From the NCBI GenBank assembly GCA_013215025.1, contig JABSRR010000002.1, positions 1-14,668 of the forward strand: a stretch of 14,668 nt of DNA, read 5' to 3'. This DNA is from Pseudomonadales bacterium. GTDB taxonomy: Bacteria > Pseudomonadota > Gammaproteobacteria > Pseudomonadales > DT-91. Positions within the stretch are counted from its first letter, which is position 1. Each line of letters starts with the position of its first letter. Made by a program: the position numbers and the translations under genes. The notes beneath the pieces are model-generated. The model was given only the letters and a program-made list of their open reading frames with translations, was not told where the DNA came from and made no database searches. Shown piece by piece: positions 1 through 5,931 of the stretch.

Positions 1-699
1 GGGGCCAGTCAGCGAGATAACTTTGTCGATGCAGTGATTGCGGCGGCGGATCAATGCCCGCATTTGTTTGCCCATGGCGATCAGCGATTTTCAGCGATTT
101 TGCCGTTTTTTGCCGGTATTGATACGCTCGGCCAAACGCTTAACTATGCGCTATTTGAGCTGCATCGTCAGCCTGAACTGCTGGCACAGCTGCAGCAGGA
201 AATTGATGCGGTATTCAGCCAAGGTGTGCCAAATACCGAACAGCTGAAGCAGATGGATATTCTCAATCGCGTAATTATGGAGACATTACGTCTGCACCCG
301 TCGGCTTTTGGCATGGTGCGCACGGCGGCCTGTGACTTCGAATTTGCCGGTAAACAGGTTAAAAAAGGCCAAGACATTGTTATTTTGACGACGGCGCCAC
401 AGCATATGGCAGAGTATTTTGCTGAGCCTGAGCGCTTTGATATTGAACGTTTTGCGGCGCCGAGAAACGAGCATCGGCAGCGTAATGTGTTTGCGCCATT
501 TGGTCGCGGGCCGCACACCTGCCTTGGTGCGGGCATGGCGGAAAGTTTGATCGCTTTGAGCCTAGGCAGCATTCTCTATCACTATGCGTTTGAGGCTTTA
601 GACCCTGAGCAAGCGTATTCGGAGCGCATTAATCCCACGCCGTCCTTGGGCAGTCAGTTTCGTTTGCAACTCAAAGCCCGACGTCAGACCGCATCATGA
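1..699 (+). CDS. Cytochrome P450, C-terminal part (5' end outside window)
   Basis: Heme-thiolate monooxygenase that inserts one oxygen atom from O2 into a hydrophobic substrate using electrons from a redox partner not seen here. The frame is open from base 1 (232 residues visible), so the GTG at 34 is not the true start; roughly the N-terminal half is missing. Numbering from base 1, the I-helix oxygen-activation motif AGIDT lies at 38-42, the K-helix ExxR (ETLR) at 94-97, the PERF-type motif at 143-146, and the heme loop FGRGPHTCLG around 167-176 with the axial Cys codon at 520-522. All core P450 elements of this half are intact. The I-helix reads D-T-L rather than the commoner D/E-T-T/S. The stop overlaps the next start by 4 nt (ATGA), implying translational coupling with the TIM-barrel gene. 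The P450 family and substrate cannot be assigned from this fragment. The P450 call is very secure. Confidence 0.95.
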   Translation, partial: GASQRDNFVDAVIAAADQCPHLFAHGDQRFSAILPFFAGIDTLGQTLNYALFELHRQPELLAQLQQEIDAVFSQGVPNTEQLKQMDILNRVIMETLRLHPSAFGMVRTAACDFEFAGKQVKKGQDIVILTTAPQHMAEYFAEPERFDIERFAAPRNEHRQRNVFAPFGRGPHTCLGAGMAESLIALSLGSILYHYAFEALDPEQAYSERINPTPSLGSQFRLQLKARRQTAS

Positions 700-2144
700 C
701 GGCGGCCGATTATCTATTTGCAGGCGACCGCAATCAGCCGCCGCAGCTGCAGCCGGTGCTAAATTTGGCCACGATTGAGCATGCGGTCAGTGCCGACTCA
801 GCACCGCGGTTTGCGCTTGGCGGCTTGCGTGGTTTTGCGCAAGCGCGGGCCGACGGCTTTGATGCGCTGCAATCGCATATGTTATTTGCCGGCGGTTGCC
901 GCGAGGCGATGGCGGCGGATATGCCCTGTTATCAGTCGGCAATTGTTTCGGTGGATCAGTTAGCTAAAGCTGTGCCACGTTGGCAGCAGCAGGGTTTTGC
1001 CGCGGCCACGGTCATTGTTGGCCAGGGAGGCTGTTCACGCGAGCGCTGTATTGCTGAGGCTAAACAGCTGGTGGCGATTGCCGAGCAGACGCATTTTCCG
1101 CTGTTTTTAGAGCTACATCGCAATAGCATCAGTGAAGATATTGAGCATTGCCTGGCTATCGTTGCCGCCTGTCCGGCCATTCGTTTCAATGCGGATTTTT
1201 CACATTACATCACCGCGTATAGGCTCGATCAGCTCAGTTCGGCGCAGATGGCTACTTTTTTGCAGCAAATTCAGCCAATTTTACAGCGTGTGCGCTTTTT
1301 TCATTTGCGCTTTGCCAGCAGCGATGCAATTCAGCTAAACCAGGCTGGCACAAGGGCGATGCAGGCATATGCGGCGCTCTGCTTCGGCGTATTCAGCCAT
1401 TTTAAACAGCAGGCGGTGGTCGGGCAGGTGATGCCAGTCGCGCCAGAGTTGCTCTCGCCATTAACCGGCTATTGTGATTTGCAACGTGGTCAGCAAGGTC
1501 ATCGCGAGTGCGATAGCCGCTATCAAGCAGCTAGGCAGTTGATTCACTGGGTTGAGCAACTGTTTCAGCAGAGGGATTTTAGTCTGCCCGAAGTTGCTGC
1601 TGAAACGCCGGCTTGGCTAAGTCAGCATATAGATTCTGAGGCTGCCTTAGACAGCTGGCAGCAGACATCAGCGGATAGTGGCGTGCAGCTGATAAGTTTG
1701 GGCTCTAAGCTTTGGCCTGCGCACAATGCCGCGCTTCTGGCCGCGGCGACGCAGCTGCAACAGCAGCGACCGCAGTGTTTGATTGCGGTTGCGCGCAATA
1801 CAGCGCTGCATAGTCTGGCTGACTGCCTCGCGGCGCAGCAGCGTTTCCCTGAGATTCGCCTGGCGCTGAGTTTGCCCGAGCTATTATTATCGGTCGAGCC
1901 AAAGCCGCTACAGCTGCTGAAGATTTATCGTCAGTTAAAGCAGCTGCAGCCTAATATTGCTTTATTACGGGGTGATTATGCCACGGCTGAATATCGCTTT
2001 GAGCCGCAAAAATACCCGCTAAAAAGTTATTTGCGCGCTGATCTGGCGGTAATTTCACAATTATTAGAAAAAATATACCAAGGTTTTACTCATCGCCTGC
2101 TGCGCCAGTTTAACGCGGCTGATCAGCACACTAGAAATTATTAA
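696..2144 (+). CDS. Xylose-isomerase-like TIM-barrel protein with a degenerate second barrel
   Basis: Resembles the sugar-phosphate isomerase/epimerase (AP endonuclease 2/xylose-isomerase-like) family, whose members use a divalent metal held by Glu-Asp-His-Glu. Candidate ligands are all visible in the first ~300 residues: E139 (in LELHRN), D167 (NADFSHY), H203 (RFFHLRF) and E251 (VAPELL). Family members are usually about 250-320 aa; this one is 482. The extra C-terminal ~165 residues align without gaps to the barrel segment at an offset of 225: R142-N143 with R367-N368, C152-L153-A154 with C377-L378-A379, P160 with P385, I162-R163 with I387-R388. At the ligand positions the copy has A364 for E139 and S392 for D167, so it looks like a catalytically dead duplicate. 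No signal peptide or membrane segment is seen. The start is fixed by the ATGA overlap with the P450 stop; the ribosome binding site is weak, consistent with coupling. Substrate unknown. Confidence 0.72.
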   Translation: MTAADYLFAGDRNQPPQLQPVLNLATIEHAVSADSAPRFALGGLRGFAQARADGFDALQSHMLFAGGCREAMAADMPCYQSAIVSVDQLAKAVPRWQQQGFAAATVIVGQGGCSRERCIAEAKQLVAIAEQTHFPLFLELHRNSISEDIEHCLAIVAACPAIRFNADFSHYITAYRLDQLSSAQMATFLQQIQPILQRVRFFHLRFASSDAIQLNQAGTRAMQAYAALCFGVFSHFKQQAVVGQVMPVAPELLSPLTGYCDLQRGQQGHRECDSRYQAARQLIHWVEQLFQQRDFSLPEVAAETPAWLSQHIDSEAALDSWQQTSADSGVQLISLGSKLWPAHNAALLAAATQLQQQRPQCLIAVARNTALHSLADCLAAQQRFPEIRLALSLPELLLSVEPKPLQLLKIYRQLKQLQPNIALLRGDYATAEYRFEPQKYPLKSYLRADLAVISQLLEKIYQGFTHRLLRQFNAADQHTRNY

Positions 2145-2255
2145 GCGACGCTATTTTTAGAATATCTTGCAATACGCGGCAAAAAACTTAAACGTGCCGA
2201 TTAAATTTTCCTAGGCTTAAGGCATTCTCTAATAATAAAGCCGTAAGGTGATGCA

Positions 2256-2681
2256 ATGGCTTATTCTCGGTTACTGTCACAGGCTTATAGCCATCAGTCA
2301 TTTGATTTAGCAAGCTTACAAAAGCATGCCGAAAGTCTGCATTTTATTGCCACGCTCATTCATGACCTGGCCGAAGCGCTGCAGCAGCAAGAGCTGGTGA
2401 TGGACGATGAAACATTCTTGGCGATGCAAGAATTAAATGTTGAGGTGATCGATATTGCCGAACACTTATTGGTGCTGTTTAATTCGGCCTATCTGAGTGA
2501 TGAGGTGAAGCGCAATATCGACTTAAGTGGTCTAAAAGTCTGGGTGCACGGCTTCTCAAACTGCGCTGAAGACATGCCCAAACAGCAGCGTATCATCGCC
2601 TTAAAAAGCTTGATTGATAAAATGGCCAAAACTAACCCGGTGTTAAGCCAGCATATTGATTCGTCGCAGCTGCGACACTGA
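2256..2681 (+). CDS. Hypothetical 141-aa helical protein
   Basis: Not recognised. The gene starts at an ATG preceded by a good ribosome binding site (TAAGGTGA, 2244-2251) and stands alone: 111 bp after the TIM-barrel gene and convergent with the TetR gene that ends at 2804. The protein has no signal peptide or membrane segment. Its first ~75 residues read as amphipathic helices with an acidic, leucine-rich middle (around residues 45-75), followed by a basic stretch and a C-terminal helix. It has a single Cys (in SNCAED) and no metal-binding or nucleotide-binding motif that I can see. Intact length, a clear start and ordinary codon use argue for a real gene. Its function is unknown; a small regulatory or adaptor protein is only one guess. 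Confidence 0.7.
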   Translation: MAYSRLLSQAYSHQSFDLASLQKHAESLHFIATLIHDLAEALQQQELVMDDETFLAMQELNVEVIDIAEHLLVLFNSAYLSDEVKRNIDLSGLKVWVHGFSNCAEDMPKQQRIIALKSLIDKMAKTNPVLSQHIDSSQLRH

Positions 2682-2803
2682 GTTATTGCCTTGACCCATC
2701 CCTTTTTGCCGATATCTGTGATACCGGGCCCTGCTGTGCCAGCCGCTATTTAGCATTTGTGATGACGATTTTAATATATGCCTGAACACTCAAGGCTGAA
2801 GGT

Positions 2804-3430
2804 TTAGTTTTTAAGGTTCAAGGCCTGGCTTAAGAAGCGCTGCAGATGCTGAAGATAAAATTGTTTTTGCTGCTGCAGAGCTTCAGGGCTAGTGGCCGCT
2901 GGTGTGACGGCATCAAAACTGGCCAATGACTCAATCAAGCTAATCGATAATAAACGGTACTGCAGCATCGCGCTGCTTATCTCCTGTCCGGCTAATAACT
3001 TAATCAACAGTGAGCGAGCGCGTTTACTGATTTGTTCAAATTCGGGCGGTAGAAAGGCGTCGAGCGTGTGACTTTTATGCGGATACAGCTGTGCAATAAT
3101 ACTAATGAAATAGCCGCCGCTGGGCTGATCTTCAAGAAAGCGCATACTAAAGGGCTGCATTAAGGCCGCGATATAATTCTCAACGGTTAATGCTAAACGG
3201 CCGTTTTGCAGCGCCTGTGCCAGTGGATCTCTCTGCTCAACTGAGCGCCCATCCCTTAATAAAATAGCTGCTATCAAGCCCTGCTTGTTTTTAAAATGAT
3301 AATGCACCGCCGCCGGGCTGAGGCCGGTCGCTTGGTTAATATGCCGCAGTGAAATATTGCTAATGCCTTGCTGGGCAAACAGCGCCTCTGCCGTGTCTAA
3401 GATAAGGGTTTTAGAGGATTTTCTTGCCAT
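2804..3430 (-). CDS. TetR/AcrR-family transcriptional regulator (minus strand)
   Basis: DNA-binding repressor with an N-terminal helix-turn-helix and a C-terminal ligand domain. I place the start at 3430 (product begins MARKSSKT, 208 aa), the usual distance before helix 1 in this family. A longer in-frame reading from 3502 would add 24 atypical residues and would translate through the 22-bp palindrome at 3462-3483. The start at 3430 has no clear Shine-Dalgarno, so the choice is moderate. The HTH spans about residues 20-55, with a canonical recognition region (GLSPAAVHYHFKNKQGL) carrying the Tyr-His-Phe and Lys typical of TetR proteins. The C-terminal domain is divergent and gives no ligand clue. 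It is divergent from a second, unrelated TetR gene at 3659. The palindrome 31 bp upstream of its start is a probable autoregulatory operator. Confidence 0.9.
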   Translation of the reverse strand: MARKSSKTLILDTAEALFAQQGISNISLRHINQATGLSPAAVHYHFKNKQGLIAAILLRDGRSVEQRDPLAQALQNGRLALTVENYIAALMQPFSMRFLEDQPSGGYFISIIAQLYPHKSHTLDAFLPPEFEQISKRARSLLIKLLAGQEISSAMLQYRLLSISLIESLASFDAVTPAATSPEALQQQKQFYLQHLQRFLSQALNLKN

Positions 3431-3461
3431 ATTTTTGATCAAAGCAAACAAGTGTTTGAAG

Positions 3462-3483
3462 TAACTTATCACCCGATAAGTTA
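3462..3483. promoter_or_regulatory. 22-bp palindrome, candidate operator of the minus-strand TetR
   Basis: Perfect inverted repeat with 9-bp arms TAACTTATC (3462-3470) and GATAAGTTA (3475-3483) around ACCC. It lies 31 bp before the probable start of the minus-strand TetR gene. TetR-family repressors commonly bind such palindromes next to their own gene. It shares no half-site with the operator pair at 3525-3593. Two shorter palindromes sit between it and the start codon: TTTGATCAAA (3434-3443) and CAAACA-AG-TGTTTG (3445-3458). Confidence 0.6.
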
Positions 3484-3524
3484 TTGCGCAAGCAAATTTC
3501 ATCTATCCATTGAGAAAAAAGACA

Positions 3525-3553
3525 ACACTACACTTGCTGTCTTTTTGTCGTGT
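3525..3553. promoter_or_regulatory. Candidate operator O1
   Basis: Half-site ACACTACA (3525-3532), 13-bp spacer, then TGTCGTGT (3546-3553), which differs from the perfect inverse TGTAGTGT at one base. Half-site centres are 21 bp apart, about two helical turns. It covers the -35 element and most of the promoter spacer, so bound protein would block RNA polymerase. Confidence 0.65.
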
Positions 3554-3562
3554 TGCTATAGT
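3534..3562 (+). promoter_or_regulatory. Sigma-70-type promoter of the TetR-GMC-ALDH operon
   Basis: The -35 TTGCTG (3534-3539) and -10 TATAGT (3557-3562) are separated by 17 bp, with an extended -10 TG at 3554-3555. The predicted start is near 3569, giving a leader of about 90 nt before the ATG at 3659. Operators O1 and O2 lie on either side of the -10. The -35 is weak (3 of 6 matches); the extended -10 compensates. Confidence 0.6.
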
Positions 3563-3564
3563 GG

Positions 3565-3593
3565 ACACTACAAAAAGACAAAGTTTGTAGTGT
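3565..3593. promoter_or_regulatory. Candidate operator O2
   Basis: Perfect half-sites ACACTACA (3565-3572) and TGTAGTGT (3586-3593) with the same 13-bp spacing as O1. The perfect arms extend to 10 bp (ACACTACAAA and TTTGTAGTGT). O2 overlaps the predicted transcription start. O1 and O2 are exactly 40 bp apart and in mirror orientation to each other, a duplicated operator. Confidence 0.7.
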
Positions 3594-3658
3594 TGTATGA
3601 TATTGCGCTGCTACAAGCTTGTTATTTAATCGTGCAATCTCAACAATGAGGCGGCCTT

Positions 3659-4282
3659 ATGGCATTACAGATCGCAGATAAACCCGAGCTAAGCAGTATT
3701 CAAGTGCAGATTCTTGATGCTGCAATTCGCTGCGTTAAGCGTTTAGGCATTGAGCGCGTCACCTTGAATGATATTGCAAAAGAGGCAGGCGTAGCCAGGT
3801 CGACGGTGTATAGCCACTATTTAAACAAAGACGAGGTGGTGCGTTTTGCCTTGCTGCAATCAGCCTATGCTTTTACCGAGAAGCTGGCACTGCATTTGAT
3901 AGATACGCCAGCTGGCTCAGAACGCATTATTGAGGCGGTGGTCTTCACCTTGCAGGTATTACCGGATGAGCCTTGTCTGGCGCTGATTACCGATACTGCC
4001 CTGAGTCAAATGGTGAATGAACATACCCTCACCACGGAAGCGGGTTTTGATATCAATACGGCGATGTTTGAATTCTTAATAGGCGATAACAGCCTATCGG
4101 CTGAGCAAATGCGGGAACAGTCAGAGTTTGCCATTCGTACGATGTTTTCCTTGTTAAGCATGCATAGCCCGATGGCGCGCAGTGAGCAAGAGTTGCGCGG
4201 CTTTATTGCGCGCTGGTTATTACCGGCCTTAGGTTTAGCTATCCCTGCCGGTTTCAGTCGCAGTTTGCAGGCCACGGCATAA
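3659..4282 (+). CDS. TetR-family transcriptional regulator, first gene of the oxidation operon
   Basis: A 207-aa repressor-type regulator. The N-terminal HTH lies at about residues 17-63: a first helix (QILDAAIRCVKRLG), then VTLNDIAKEAGVARSTVYSHYLNKDEVV with the Tyr-Ser-His-Tyr and Lys positions typical of TetR recognition helices. The C-terminal ligand domain (70-195) is divergent and does not identify the inducer. The start at 3659 has a Shine-Dalgarno TGAGGC at 3647-3652. The stop overlaps the GMC oxidoreductase start by one base (TAATG), so the regulator is co-transcribed and probably coupled to the enzymes it controls. It is the best candidate to bind O1/O2 and so to repress itself and the operon until a pathway compound relieves it. 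That role is inference from position. Confidence 0.9.
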   Translation: MALQIADKPELSSIQVQILDAAIRCVKRLGIERVTLNDIAKEAGVARSTVYSHYLNKDEVVRFALLQSAYAFTEKLALHLIDTPAGSERIIEAVVFTLQVLPDEPCLALITDTALSQMVNEHTLTTEAGFDINTAMFEFLIGDNSLSAEQMREQSEFAIRTMFSLLSMHSPMARSEQELRGFIARWLLPALGLAIPAGFSRSLQATA

Positions 4283-5931
4283 TGACCATTCTGCAACAGC
4301 AATACGATTTTATTATTGTTGGCGGTGGCTCGGCGGGCTCAATTGTGGCTGCCGAGCTAGCCAAGCGTAGTAGCTGTCAAGTGCTACTGCTTGAGGCAGG
4401 GCCAGCGGCAGAAGAAAACCCCGATACCCTCAGTGCCGATGGTTTTAAGTACTGTTTTGCCAATGACAACGTGATGCGCGACCGCTTCAGCGAGCCGCAG
4501 GCTGGTCTTAACGGCCGCGCTACTTATCAAGGCACTGGCTGGACCATGGGTGGCAGCGGCTCCGTGAATGGTATGGTGTTTACGCCCGGCGATAAGGGTG
4601 ACTTTGAGGCTTGGCCAGCCGATTGGCAATGGCCAACGCTGGCGCCATTTTTTGATCGGCTTGCACAAAAGCTGCAGCCGCAGGCGCGCTCAGCCACGGG
4701 TTTTACCTCAGCGGCAATCAGCGCGGCAAAGCAGCTGGGCTTCCAGCATAAAGATATGATGACCGATGGCGAGCTAAAAGGCTTTATTGGCCATAATGCG
4801 ATGAATTATCAGGCCAATACGCGGCGCAGCTCTTATGTGGCCTTCTTGCAGGATCAACAGCCGAGCAACCTCGATATTATTAATAAGGCCTTGGTGCACA
4901 AAGTGTTGATCGAAAACAACACTGCCGTGGGCATTGAGTTTGAGCTGAATAATCAGCGACATTGTATCCGTGCCAGTAAAGAAATTGTTTTATCGGCAGG
5001 CGCTTTAGAAACGCCCAAGCTATTGATGCTATCGGGTGTGGGACCAGCATCGGTGCTGGCCGAATTCGGCATCGAAGAAAAACTGCATGCGCCAGCTATT
5101 GGGCAAAACCTTCAAGACCATCCTAACGTCTGTATTTTTTATCGCGGTAAACAAGCGATCGATTTCGGCTACCCTCAGCTTTATGGCTTTGATCGCGTAA
5201 ACCCTCATAGCTGTTTGGCGCCGCATAAGGCCGACACCTGCTTTGCATTTTTTGCCGCGCCAATTACCTTGAAGCAGTCAATGTACCGGATGCTGCCAAC
5301 CATGGTCTTGCCGCGCTGGCTTTATCGTTTTAAAGCGCTGAGAAAAACCGTGCGCGCTTTAGTTGATCTGTTATTTTTAATTCCAGGTGCCAATAAATTT
5401 GTAAATAGCATCTATGGCATCGTAGTGATTTTAGGTAAGCCAGAATCGCGAGGCTACTTAAGCCTAGCCTCAAATGATGCTAGAGATCAGGCCGTGATTA
5501 ATCCTGCTTATTATCAAAACCCGAATGACTTACATACCATGATTGCCGGTATCAAAGTAGCACAAGACATGGCAGCGCAGCAGAGTTTGCAAGCATGGGG
5601 CGCTACTCGCCTAGCACGCGGTGCAAGAACACAGCAATTCGCTGCGTTAAAACGTTGGATTGCCGACGCCACCATGACCACATTTCATTTTTGCGGTAGC
5701 TGCAGCATGGGTGACAGTAGCGATGCGCCGGTAGATCCCAGGCTCAAACTGCGCGGCATAGAGGGCCTTCGTATCGCAGATGCGTCTGTGATGCCTGAGG
5801 TGCCGGTAAGTGCATTGAATGCGCCGAGTATGATGATTGCTTTGCGCGCCGCAGAATTTATTTTAAATGACCATCAACTCGAGTCCGCCACAGGCTCAGA
5901 TATGAGTATAAAAACAGAAGAGGTTGCCTGA
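4282..5931 (+). CDS. GMC-family FAD-dependent alcohol dehydrogenase/oxidase
   Basis: Flavoenzyme of the glucose-methanol-choline family, oxidising an alcohol to an aldehyde or ketone. The FAD dinucleotide motif GGGSAG is at residues 14-19 and the second GMC signature (GALETPKLLMLSGVGP) near 240-255. The C-terminal catalytic pair is H469 (FHFCGSCSMG) and N513 (SALNAPSMM), 44 apart, the same spacing as His466/Asn510 of choline oxidase. Position V95, where choline oxidase carries its FAD-linking His, is not His, so FAD is probably non-covalent. Length 549 is normal. Residues ~335-385 contain a hydrophobic, basic stretch that may associate with membrane. There is no signal peptide, so it is cytoplasmic. 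It begins 1 nt inside the TetR gene and ends 1 nt inside the aldehyde dehydrogenase gene, which could take its aldehyde product directly. The alcohol substrate is unknown; a long-chain or terpenoid alcohol fits the neighbours. Confidence 0.93.
   Translation: MTILQQQYDFIIVGGGSAGSIVAAELAKRSSCQVLLLEAGPAAEENPDTLSADGFKYCFANDNVMRDRFSEPQAGLNGRATYQGTGWTMGGSGSVNGMVFTPGDKGDFEAWPADWQWPTLAPFFDRLAQKLQPQARSATGFTSAAISAAKQLGFQHKDMMTDGELKGFIGHNAMNYQANTRRSSYVAFLQDQQPSNLDIINKALVHKVLIENNTAVGIEFELNNQRHCIRASKEIVLSAGALETPKLLMLSGVGPASVLAEFGIEEKLHAPAIGQNLQDHPNVCIFYRGKQAIDFGYPQLYGFDRVNPHSCLAPHKADTCFAFFAAPITLKQSMYRMLPTMVLPRWLYRFKALRKTVRALVDLLFLIPGANKFVNSIYGIVVILGKPESRGYLSLASNDARDQAVINPAYYQNPNDLHTMIAGIKVAQDMAAQQSLQAWGATRLARGARTQQFAALKRWIADATMTTFHFCGSCSMGDSSDAPVDPRLKLRGIEGLRIADASVMPEVPVSALNAPSMMIALRAAEFILNDHQLESATGSDMSIKTEEVA

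Larger units (their letters stand above)
3522..3596. repeat. 75-bp imperfect palindrome centred on a promoter -10 element
   Basis: Arms 3522-3553 and 3565-3596 match in 26 of 32 positions around a single symmetry axis at base 3559. There are three perfect blocks: 11 bp (3522-3532 with 3586-3596), 11 bp (3538-3548 with 3570-3580) and 4 bp (3550-3553 with 3565-3568). The 11-bp centre holds the -10 hexamer. The symmetry is produced by the two operators listed separately. Confidence 0.85.

Noticed and set aside
1741..1960. Repeated CAG/CTG triplets resembling a microsatellite
   Set aside because: They are in-frame Gln and Leu codons of the TIM-barrel gene without a regular tandem unit.
2663..2676. 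14-bp palindrome GTCGCAG-CTGCGAC
   Set aside because: It lies inside the 3' end of the 141-aa gene, has no U-tract after it and is short; no better than chance for coding DNA rich in CAG/CTG.
3428..3502. Longer start at 3502 for the minus-strand TetR
   Set aside because: It adds 24 residues untypical of the family and would make the 22-bp palindrome coding; MARKSSKT at 3430 is at the normal distance before the HTH. The lack of a Shine-Dalgarno at 3430 leaves some doubt.
3515..3600. MITE or transposon end from the long inverted repeat
   Set aside because: No flanking target-site duplication was found, and the half-site spacing and position on the promoter fit an operator pair better.
3452..3649. 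Small open frame of 65 aa in the TetR intergenic region
   Set aside because: It runs through both palindromes and the promoter, has no Shine-Dalgarno and no recognisable sequence; better read as regulatory DNA.
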